37,353 nucleotides of DNA from Termitomyces sp. T153 (Eukaryota; Basidiomycota; Agaricomycetes; Agaricales; Lyophyllaceae): NCBI GenBank assembly GCA_018296165.2, contig JACKQL020000232.1:1-37353 (forward strand). The letters run 5' to 3'. The notes under the pieces were generated by a model, which was not told the DNA's origin, made no database searches, and saw only the letters and a program-made list of their open reading frames with translations. The position numbers and the translations under genes were made by a program. Positions 21,483 through 29,651 of the stretch are shown here, piece by piece (within the stretch, counting starts at the first letter, position 1; each line of letters begins with the position of its first letter).

Positions 21483-22089
21483 ATTTAAAATAGTTAACTT
21501 GTTGATAGATTAGATCTTAGAGTAATATAAAAAATCGATTTTCTTTTTCTTAGTTAGTTTTTGAAGGTAATATTAGTACTATAATAAAATACTTCATCTG
21601 CTTAAGATAATGTTCATTTAATTACTTCTTCATTTGTTCACTATTAAAAATATAGGGGCGATAGCTATTAATTAAAGAATTAAACAATAAGAGGCACTAA
21701 GAGCTTTACCTTTTTTGTTTTGTCTAAACTGCTACATATCAATTTGCTTTATTAAAAATAAATTAAAAAAATTAATTTTATCCCCTCCCCCTATCCCCCC
21801 TAAAGTCTAAATCCCTATAGTTCCCTATAAAAAATATATAAGCCCCACCTAACCTTTTTAATCCTTTTATAATTTAATACCTACTATTAATACCTACTTT
21901 AATATCTACTTTAATACCTACTTTAATCTATACTTTCTTTAGCTACAAAAAATATAGAGAGTGGAGCGATGGCAATGCAAAATTTTATAGTTAGGTGTAC
22001 TTAGGTGTTATTGTTATTGTAATTAAGATATTATACAATTTAAACTTTATATCTTTTTAAATATAAATATAAATAAAAGCAAATAAAAA
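21483..22089. other. AT-rich gap inside the plasmid-like block
   Basis: There is no gene and almost none of the dispersed repeat words, unlike the spacers outside the block. It contains ccccctatccccccta near 21785 and four copies of a tacctactttaat-like unit near 21880-21930. A plasmid terminus or control region could lie here, but nothing proves it. Confidence 0.35.
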
Positions 22090-22728
22090 ATGAATACCAA
22101 TTATATTAAGGAGTTTGATAGTAAAATTTTACTTCCTACTAATATTAAATATGCTTCAAATTATGATTGATTTACTAGATCTGAATTAAATAGTATATTT
22201 AATCGTAACAAAAATAAAAATAAATTAAAATTACCCTTAAATTTAAGAAAGGGATTCAGGGGGTATGATATATTTTTAATTAAAGAAAGTATTGACTCTG
22301 ACGATTGTATTAATTTAAATAAATGTATACAAGAATTATTAAATGGATTAGAGAGTTATAAAGTATATAGTTTATTATTTAGTATTGTTAACCCTGAAAA
22401 TTTCACTACTGTGAGTCTTTTACCTAGATCTATCTTGGATTTGAAAGATAGTCCTGTTGAATTATTAACAAAGATATTATTACGACATTTAATTTTAATT
22501 GAATCAAAATATGATTTTTCTTTTAGTTATATAGTTCAAGGAAGAATTTGATTAAGCAAAGAAGAATTAATAAGCGACTTAAAATCGAAAAGATCTAAAA
22601 ATGAAGAAAGTGGTTTAGAAAAAAAAAAAGAAGATCTAAATGAAGTTAATAGAAAGTATGCTTCAATTAGCAATCTAGTTTCAGAAGATTTAAACTCCTT
22701 TTTTTTTAGAGGGAGTATTTTTAAATAA
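22090..22728 (+). CDS. orf212, unknown plasmid-type protein (TGA=Trp), probably truncated
   Basis: The frame is open from ATG at 22090 to TAA at 22726-22728 only if two TGA codons (22168-22170, 22549-22551) read as Trp, so it is invisible to a standard-code scan. An in-frame TAA two codons upstream supports this start. The 212 residues are charged, AT-driven (Asn/Lys/Ile-rich) and have no clear membrane segment; a lysine/glutamate helix lies near residues 158-190. After the stop, coding-like sequence continues in another frame (22724-22954), so the stop probably results from a frameshift in the T-run at about 22718-22722. Size and position would suit the start of a plasmid DNA polymerase gene, but I see no polymerase motif and leave the function open. 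Confidence 0.5.
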
Positions 22729-22954
22729 TAATTTTAAAAATTTAAGAAAAAAAAGCATAGAAATCAAATTAACACCCTATATTATAGATCACTTGAAAGT
22801 AATAGGCGGTGATTATTCGTATAGCTTATATCAATATAAAGAAAAATCTAAATTAAATAATATAAATATTAATTTATTATGTCTCTTAAAAAAAAAATAT
22901 TTACCATTTAATGGAAGGTACTTTAATAATAAATACTTGAATAGACTATTTTAG
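22724..22954 (+). pseudogene. Frameshifted continuation of orf212
   Basis: In a frame shifted from orf212, the sequence encodes a coherent stretch with KLTPYIIDHLKVIGGDYSYS and YLPFNGRYFNNKYLNRLF before TAG. The amino-acid style matches orf212. A repeat island (22995-23125, with gaatccagtg, a T-run and tcctacg) follows. Then come more coding-like fragments (about 23140-23300) with stops in all frames. Confidence 0.45.
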
Positions 22955-23316
22955 AGGTGAAAATGAGATACTACGTATATTTGGAAAAAATAAAGTTATT
23001 TTCTCTCCTTGCCCCGTCCCCCCTGTATGAATCCAGTGACCTCTCCGTAGGAGCCACAGGTTTTTTTTTTTTTTCTGATTCTAGGGGCAAAGGTTGAGTC
23101 CTACGTATAGGAAAAGGGATTCATAAAGGGGAAAAAATAATCAAGAAAATAGTTTACTTAAAAATATTAAAGAGATAGAATTAGGTTATAATTTTAAAGG
23201 GAATAACCAGATCAGAAATATTAAATCCATATGGATTTATTGTTAAGAGTTAAGAGAAACTTTCTCAAAATGATGATTAAAATACCTAAAGATGTTAAAT
23301 AAATTATTACTTTCTG

Positions 23317-24048
23317 TTAATTTTTAGGAGGGTTATTCAATAAATCTCTAACTTTTTTCTTGCTCTCCTCTAATTCGTTAACCTGAGCATTTTGAACTTC
23401 CTTCAGAACATTTATGAATTCCTTACGATCTTCATTACTTAAATTTTCAAACCCTTTAGTTTTTGAGATTACTTCATTTACAATATTAATATCCTGATTT
23501 TTATCATTGACAGCAGATACATTTTTTTGTACCGCCTCCGCCCAAGTTTCAGTAGAACTCTTAGGAGGTAATACTTTATTAATACCACTACCTATTAGTG
23601 GTATTAATAAAAAAAAAAGCGATTTGAATCTTTTAGAATTTGATCTACACCAAGCATTAAACCTAACACCTATATGCGGAGCATAATCACAAGCACCTTT
23701 AGCGCACATTACAATTTTAGCTATTCGAGTTTTATCTAAGGGAGAGTTTCGAACTTCTAGTTCATCAGTATTTATAATTTTATATATATAACAACTCCTA
23801 TGATAACTTATATAGATGTTATATAAAACAAACACAAAAGCTACAATCATAGCTATATATACAAAATAAATATTTAACTCTAATAAACCTCTAGCTCTTC
23901 CTAACAATGTTAAGATACTAATTCCTCCTAGGACTCTTAAAATTCTAATTAAAGGTTTATCTTGTAACTCTAAAATATGGGCAGGTAAATTAGGAGTAGT
24001 TCACCCCTTATGTATACCTCTTCTAATAAAAAATGTTTTCATATTCAT
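23317..24048 (-). CDS. orf243, conserved plasmid-associated mitochondrial ORF
   Basis: A standard-code scan gives only 196 residues from an internal Met at 23907. Reading TGA (24003-24001) as Trp extends the frame to ATG at 24048, giving 243 residues. The added N-terminus RRGIHKGWTTPNLPAHILEL joins smoothly. Hydrophobic segments lie near residues 33-49, 59-78 and 140-155, and a charged helical tail at about 190-240. The patterns HKGWTTPNLP, LRVLGGISILTLLG, DELEVRNSPLD and CAKGACDYAP resemble a family I recall as common next to plasmid-derived DNA polymerase genes in basidiomycete mitochondria. Its function is unknown. It runs opposite to orf576 and to the polymerase remnant, as often seen in linear plasmids with converging genes. 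Confidence 0.75.
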
Positions 24049-24369
24049 ATATATATTAATTAATTATTTAAAAATTTTAAAAATAGAAAAGTTTGTTAAT
24101 AATATTATTTACTTATGATTTATCTAGGAAACTTTTATCTTCCTATAAAACCATACCCTTGGCATTCTTCTAGTCTAAAGTGCACTGAATAAATAACAAG
24201 GTGTAACTCTTAAACACCTCTCTGATAGTTTAGTTAATTACAGATACTCCATGTATTATTATCATTATTTATTATAACTCATCTCTCTCCACTAAAAGAA
24301 ATAAATCCATAACACCTAAAAAATAATAATCCAATTAAATCTATAAACCTATCACCTCCTTCCTACTCT
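24049..24369. other. AT-rich gap between orf243 and the RNA polymerase remnant
   Basis: No open gene is visible and few dispersed repeats are present, apart from cttggcattcttctagtct near 24158. It may hold more decayed plasmid sequence; frames contain many stops. Confidence 0.35.
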
Positions 24370-25260
24370 AAGCTAAAAAAAACTTTAGATATAATTGAAA
24401 AGAAAAAAAGATTAAGTAAGAAATTTCCATCCCATTTTATATATAAATATTTAAATAGTTTAGAATTCATTTTTGTAGCTTTTACTTATGGTATTACATA
24501 CACAAATAGATTGAGTTATACTTCTAAAAAAATAGGGGATCAAATAATCTTTTTGGAATAGGAAATTTCAGAAACAGAAAAATCTAATAGAATCTAAATC
24601 CTATGTAGAATTTAAAGAACTAATAAATTATTCTATTGAATTAACTATTACCATTGGAGATTTCTTTATTAGTATACTTTCTCCAATGGTAATTTCCTCA
24701 TGATTTTTTTGAAAGAAAACTTACACCTGATTCTTACTATACTAAAGAAACTGCCTACTTAAACATTAACCCTACATATTTAGAAGATATTAGCCATTGT
24801 AAAAAAATATTTTAGTTGTTCCTTATGCTTTACCTATGTTATGTCAACCAAATAAATGGGATGCTAATTCATTTGTTCTTAAATAATAAAACTAAAAAAG
24901 TATCTATTATTACCGGTTCTTCTAATCAAGGCCTTCAAAAAATAGAATCTTTATTTAAAGCTATAAACTACTTAAATTCAGTTAAATTTGGAATTAATGA
25001 CTTAGTTTTAGACTATTTAAAAAATGAAGGAAATTATTTGTTAGATTTAATTAAACCTGACAATTCGCTTCAAAGAGACATAACTTTACTTATTGCAGAT
25101 TTATTTTATAAAATTAGATTTCCTTTTTTTCTTAATGTAAATGCCGATTGGAGAGGTAGACTTTATACTCATTCCTTCTTTATTACTTATCAAGGTGTTC
25201 TTAGTTCTTAGTTCTTAGTTCTTCTGCGTTATTAAATTTCTGGGAAGGGGATTCTTTTAA
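24370..25260 (+). pseudogene. Broken phage-type RNA polymerase gene (plasmid rpo)
   Basis: Fragments in several frames resemble the single-subunit T7-like RNA polymerases of linear mitochondrial plasmids. In order: a segment with FTYGITYTNRLSY (about 24480-24525); VVPYALPMLCQPNKWDANSF (about 24815-24875); and a 105-residue open stretch to FFLNVNADWRGRLYTHSFF (25120-25190), containing the DWRGRLY motif typical of this family. Then SALLNFWEG appears in another frame at about 25226-25252. The final shift coincides with a tandem repeat of agttctt at about 25198-25224. At least two frameshifts and stop codons mean the gene is dead. The C-terminal catalytic half is absent; repeats follow. Such polymerases transcribe plasmids, not the mitochondrial genome, so its loss should be harmless. 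Confidence 0.72.
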
Positions 25261-25328
25261 AGGGATTAATTATTAATTCTGAAAAAAAGAAGGGAGGGGA
25301 CAGGGGATAAAAATTTATATTTTAATTT

Positions 25329-26849
25329 TTAAGAATAAAGTAAAGTTGAACTTGAAATATGAAGAGGATTTAACAGAATATTAGGTAATACACCTAATAA
25401 TATAGTAGGTATTAATAGACTAATTAAAAGGGTATACTCTCTTCTGTTAATATCTTTTAATATAGGTAGATGAGGTGAATAAGAACCATAAGATATTCTA
25501 TTATATAAAAATAGAGAATAGCAAGCAGATAGTACTATACCTGTAGCTCCTAATGCAGCTATTATAGGATTTTTTTGCCAAATTCCTATTAAAGATAATT
25601 GTTCACCTAAGAAATTAATAGTTAAAGGTATACCTGTATTAGCTAAAGTAAATATAAAGAATAATATAGTAAACACTGGCATATAGGTACCTAAACCTCT
25701 TATATAATAAACCACTCTAGTTCCTGTTCTATCTACTAACACTCCTCCTACACAACTAAATAAAGCAGGACTCACAAATCCGTGACCTATTGCTAATAAT
25801 ATAGCACCTTCTATTCCTTGAATATTATTAGAGAATAGACCAAATACCACAATACTCATGTGGGCTACACTACTGTAGGCAATAAGTCTTTTAGTATCTT
25901 GTTGAACTAGAGTAGATAATGAAGCATATACTAGAGTAATAGTACAAATTGTTAACAGTAAAGGACTAAAAAAGTTAGTAGCATCTGGGAAGAAATTAAT
26001 CAGCACTCTAATATAACCATAAGTAGCTAATTTTAATATTGTAGCAGCTAAAATAATTGAACCTGCTAAAGGGGAATCACTATGTGCTTTAGGTAACCAA
26101 ATCATGAAAGGATATAATGGTGTTTTAACTGCAAAAGCTACAAAAAATCCTAACCATAAAATTTTTTGAGACTCTAAACTTATTTCACATAAAGAAATCA
26201 ATTGGAAATCAGTTGAACCTATATAACTATATATACTTAAGATACATAATAACATAGGTAAACTACCTGCTAATGTGTATAAAAATAATAAAAAGGCAGA
26301 TCTGTATCTATCTTCACCGTGACCAAAAATTACTATTACAATGAATAGGATAGGTAAAACACTTTCAAAAAAAATATAAAATAATAATAAATCTAAAGAA
26401 ACAAATGCACATATCTGTAAACTTTCTAAAAGTAAAAATGAAATTAAAAATAATTTTAGATTTTTATTTATATTTTTATAGTTAGATAGTAGTGCTATGG
26501 GTGTTACAAATGTAGTTAATAATACAAAATATAAAGAAACACCATCTATACCAAAATTTAAATGACAAAAATTTAATTGATTAAATTCAGATACAAATTG
26601 AAATTGAGTAGTATTAGAATCAAACTCAAACCAAATAAATAAAGATACAAATAAATTTATTAATGAAGTAGTTAAAGCTATTCTTCTCATTTGATTATTA
26701 TTACTTTCTTGTTCTTTTAAATTTAAAGGGGTAAGGGCAGAAGACTTCGTAGAAAAAGAAGACTTCGTAGAAGAAGATGCAGAAGAAGAAGAGATCGGAA
26801 TTAATAATAAAGAACCCAATACTGGGATAAGAATTAATAGAGTGATCAT
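25329..26849 (-). CDS. nad4: NADH dehydrogenase subunit 4 (nad4)
   Basis: Nad4 is a proton-pumping membrane subunit of complex I. The 506-residue frame starts with MITLLILIPVLG. It carries family landmarks: HLNFGIDGVSLYF (near residue 95), FESVLPILFIVI (near 163), TPLYPFMIWLPKAHSDSP (near 242), DTKRLIAYSSVAHMS (near 318) and IGHGFVSPALF (near 353), with many membrane helices. It is complete and has no in-frame TGA. Residues about 20-53 form an unusual Ser/Thr/Lys-rich insert after the first helix segment. It contains two copies of the repeat word tctacgaag, encoding STK. The gene is alone on the minus strand and lies between plasmid-derived remnants on both sides. Confidence 0.97.
   Translation of the reverse strand: MITLLILIPVLGSLLLIPISSSSASSSTKSSFSTKSSALTPLNLKEQESNNNQMRRIALTTSLINLFVSLFIWFEFDSNTTQFQFVSEFNQLNFCHLNFGIDGVSLYFVLLTTFVTPIALLSNYKNINKNLKLFLISFLLLESLQICAFVSLDLLLFYIFFESVLPILFIVIVIFGHGEDRYRSAFLLFLYTLAGSLPMLLCILSIYSYIGSTDFQLISLCEISLESQKILWLGFFVAFAVKTPLYPFMIWLPKAHSDSPLAGSIILAATILKLATYGYIRVLINFFPDATNFFSPLLLTICTITLVYASLSTLVQQDTKRLIAYSSVAHMSIVVFGLFSNNIQGIEGAILLAIGHGFVSPALFSCVGGVLVDRTGTRVVYYIRGLGTYMPVFTILFFIFTLANTGIPLTINFLGEQLSLIGIWQKNPIIAALGATGIVLSACYSLFLYNRISYGSYSPHLPILKDINRREYTLLISLLIPTILLGVLPNILLNPLHISSSTLLYS
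26739..26800 (-). repeat. Repeat insert inside nad4
   Basis: On the coding strand this encodes the serine-rich segment near residues 20-38. It includes tctacgaagtcttct twice, related to the dispersed cttctacgaaggga word. The insert keeps the frame and falls between the first hydrophobic segment and RRIALTTSLINLF. Confidence 0.7.
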
Positions 26850-27039
26850 GGGATAAGAAATAAAAAATATAAATATGTAATAGGTATGAACTAAATTTCC
26901 TGTCTACTTAGTAGAAGTAGGAGTAGGGTAAGGAGGCTTATGAATCCTACGGATTCATCAGAATCCCTACTACGGCCTACGGAGAGAAATTCCTTCTACC
27001 TTACTTTTAAATTTATAACTATTATTCTTATTCTTATTC

Positions 27040-27070
<31 letters not shown>

Positions 27071-27841
27071 AATTCCACCTTTATGAATCCAGTGCATTCA
27101 AAAGCCTCCAACCTTTTTGTTTGAATCTTTAATCTAAAAAGGGGTCATTGGGCCCTGGATTTTTTTTAATCTTCTTATTCTTCGCCTTCGTTTTTGTTCT
27201 AGGATTCTCCTTTTTTGGAATAAAAGGGATTTTTTTTTGGAATTAAAAAATCCAGTGATTAATAACCCTGGTTCTTCTACTAATAACAACAAGGGGTCTT
27301 AATGGGTAGGAGGAATTCAAATGGAATTCAAATAGGAATAAGAAGGCGTATAAGTATATTAAAAATAAAAATAAAAATAAAAATAAAAAGTTTTTTTATT
27401 CAAAAATTTTTATTCCAGCAGAAAGAAAATTAGATATAGGAATTTAATTGTTTGTAATTAATTGTGTAGTATTATGATTGTGTAGTATTATGTACTAATA
27501 ATCTTATTAGTTGTATCCTTAGTTAAAATTCAATTTCTAATTCTAATTACAAACCTCTTCCTTAAGACTTATTCAAAGGATTAGGGGTTATTCGTTTTCT
27601 GTCTGATTCTTCTTTTAAGAAAAAAAAAAACCTTTTTAGACTATAGACTAAATAAAAAAAAATGGGTAGGATGGGAAAAAATTTTTTTGTCTAAAAAAAA
27701 TTTTGATAATAAAAAATAATAAGTATTAAATCTCTACAATGGCTCTCCTATTCCTGATGGGATTTTTTTTTATTTTTTTTTTGTTTTGTTTTGTTTTGTT
27801 TGTTTTTTTATCTTGAATAAAAAAACTAAGTAACGGGTTAG
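26850..27841. repeat. nad4 upstream spacer, repeats only
   Basis: No gene is seen. Features include an attctt/att microsatellite (about 27020-27068), gcattcaaaagcctcc (27089), gattaataaccctgg, ttctactaataacaacaagg (27284), aaataaa repeats (27363), a gtgtagtattat doublet (about 27465-27490) and a ttttg run at 27780. Confidence 0.75.
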
Positions 27842-28273
27842 CCATTCAAAAAGAATTTTAATTCGGATAAAAAAGATAAACTTGTTGATAGGGTAAGTTA
27901 TCATCAACAAGTTGAAAGAATTAGAATACTAGCTATTAAAAAGTTTGAGATTCTTTCACTTACATCAAGAATCATTAGAGAAAATCGAGTCGTTGGCTCT
28001 TAATACTTCAAAGTGACTGATAAACTTAAATTGATAAAGGAAGGTCTTGAAGATACTTGTCTTCAATTAGACAATACAAGAAGAGTTAGTGAGAATACAT
28101 TGACTCGAATGAATGAAGATGATTATTATCGTGTAAAAGATTCAGTTTATGATCTGGAAATTGTTAATAAAGGTTTAGATAAAATTGATAAAGGCTTACA
28201 GAGTTTAACTGATTTATATTATAGTAATTTTCTACCTTATGATCTTTTTTCTTATAATTTTCAACCATTGTAG
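27842..28273 (+). pseudogene. Broken ORF of unknown, probably plasmid, origin
   Basis: One frame is open from 27842 to TAA at 28001-28003 and resumes at once to 28273, with only the TAA between. The upstream part has KLVDRVSYHQQVERIRILAI. The downstream 86-residue part has NTRRVSENTLTRMNEDDYYR and DKIDKGLQSLTDLYYS. It is strongly helical and charged, with no membrane segment. A true start codon is not evident upstream. A GTG at 28013 could begin the downstream part, but a nonsense mutation in a longer gene is simpler. A 9-bp dyad cttgttgat/atcaacaag lies at about 27890-27920. Confidence 0.5.
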
Positions 28274-29049
28274 AGAGAGAGATTATCTTGATACTTTATC
28301 CTTATTAGAGGAAGTTGTTTTCATCCATATATTATTCTTAACTCTCCACTAGACTTGCATTCTTTATTAAATTAAGAGCCAAGATCTCTCTAGACTAAGA
28401 GACTAAGAGACTAAGAACAAAAATTCAATTTAGCTATTACTTTTTTATTTACAATATTTACTTGCTAGACTAGAAGACTAGAAGACTAGAAGACTAGAAG
28501 ACTAGAAGGAGGTATATGCTTAAATCTTTTTGTTTCTAGTCTTCTAGTCTAGCCAGTTTGGATTAAAAGAATCCCTTTTTTTTTTACAATGGCTATAATC
28601 CTCCAACTTTTTTTTTTTCCTAGCCAGTTTGGTTTTGCTCTAGTTGAACTCAGTATTAGAGAAAGTATAAACAGAATAAGGTTATTAAAAAGAAATGGAT
28701 TCATGTATTGAGTCCTTGACTAGTGGGTTGAAAGAATTAGATTTTATCCTTCTTCTTCCCCTTTTTGTTATAGGAAGAATCCAGTGATTAATAACCCTGG
28801 CCCCTCCCTATTATTGATGGGGGGTTTTTTTTTTTCTTTTCCTTTTCCTTTTCCTTTTCCTTTTCCTTTTCTTAAAAGAGAATCCAGTTATCAAGGGGGA
28901 TTAAAAGAATCCCCTTCTTGGAATAACAAGAATACGGAGGGGCTTCCTCCTAGTCTAACAAAAAGGGATTAATAACCCCTTGTTTTTTGTATTAATCCCT
29001 TTAAAAGAATCCTTTTTGGTCTATCAAGGGGGCTGAATTCCTTTTAAGA

Positions 29050-29127
29050 CCCCCCCTTCCCCCCTTCCCCCCTTAAGGGGGAGAAGGGGGAGAAGGGGGA
29101 GAAGGGGGAGAAGGGGGAGAAGGGGGC
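29050..29127. repeat. C-run/G-run inverted repeat (5 units)
   Basis: Same element as at 12264 and 17942, with about five gaaggggga units. The flanks (attaagacaaaaaaattatg downstream, aagaccccccc at the start) match the 17942 copy over more than 150 bp. Confidence 0.88.
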
Positions 29128-29454
29128 ATTAATAAAGGGTTATTAATCACTGGATTTTTTAATTCCACAAAAAAATTAAGACAAAAAAATTATGAATCCC
29201 TTGTTTTTTTTGTCCAAAAAGGATGGGTTGGAGGCTTTTGAATGCATTCTTAGGATTCTTTTAATCCAAACTGTAAAAAAAAAAAGAAAACAAAGGTTGG
29301 AGGCTTTTGAATGCACTTAAAAAAAAAGGGCTAATAAGAAACGTCTCTTAATAATTTCTACGTATTATTAAGTAGGCTGAATTCATTCGGGGGACAATAA
29401 AGGGGGATTTGGACTATAATTCTAAAAAGGAGGATTTATCTATTGATTCATAAA

Positions 29455-29559
29455 GGAGTACGGAGTACGGAGTACGGAGTACGGAGTACGGAGTACGGAG
29501 TACGGAGTACGGAGTACGGAGTACGGAGTACGGAGTACGGAGTACGGAGTACGGAGTAC
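29455..29559. repeat. 7-bp tandem array (ggagtac x15)
   Basis: Fifteen perfect copies of ggagtac lie about 90 bp upstream of the nad2 start codon, so they would be part of any nad2 leader transcript. Confidence 0.96.
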
Positions 29560-29651
29560 AAAAAAAGGAGTATAAAAGGGCTTAGTTAGTTATTAATTAA
29601 AATTTAAATTTAAATTAAAATGGTAAAGTAGTTACTAAAAGAGGCGCAGTT

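Larger units (their letters stand above)
28274..29651. repeat. Spacer upstream of nad2, repeats with scattered coding-like remnants
   Basis: At about 28630-28710 a frame reading VELSIRESINRIRLLKRNGF, with one TGA, looks like a decayed ORF fragment. The rest is repeats: actagaag array (about 28470-28508), ttttcc x5 (28837-28866), gattaataaccctgg, a C/G hairpin element (29050-29127), two ttggaggcttttgaatgca copies (29226, 29294) and the ggagtac array (29455). Confidence 0.7.

Noticed and set aside
22090..22954. Firm call of a plasmid family B DNA polymerase
   Set aside because: Position would fit, but no exonuclease or polymerase motif could be seen, so the function was left open.
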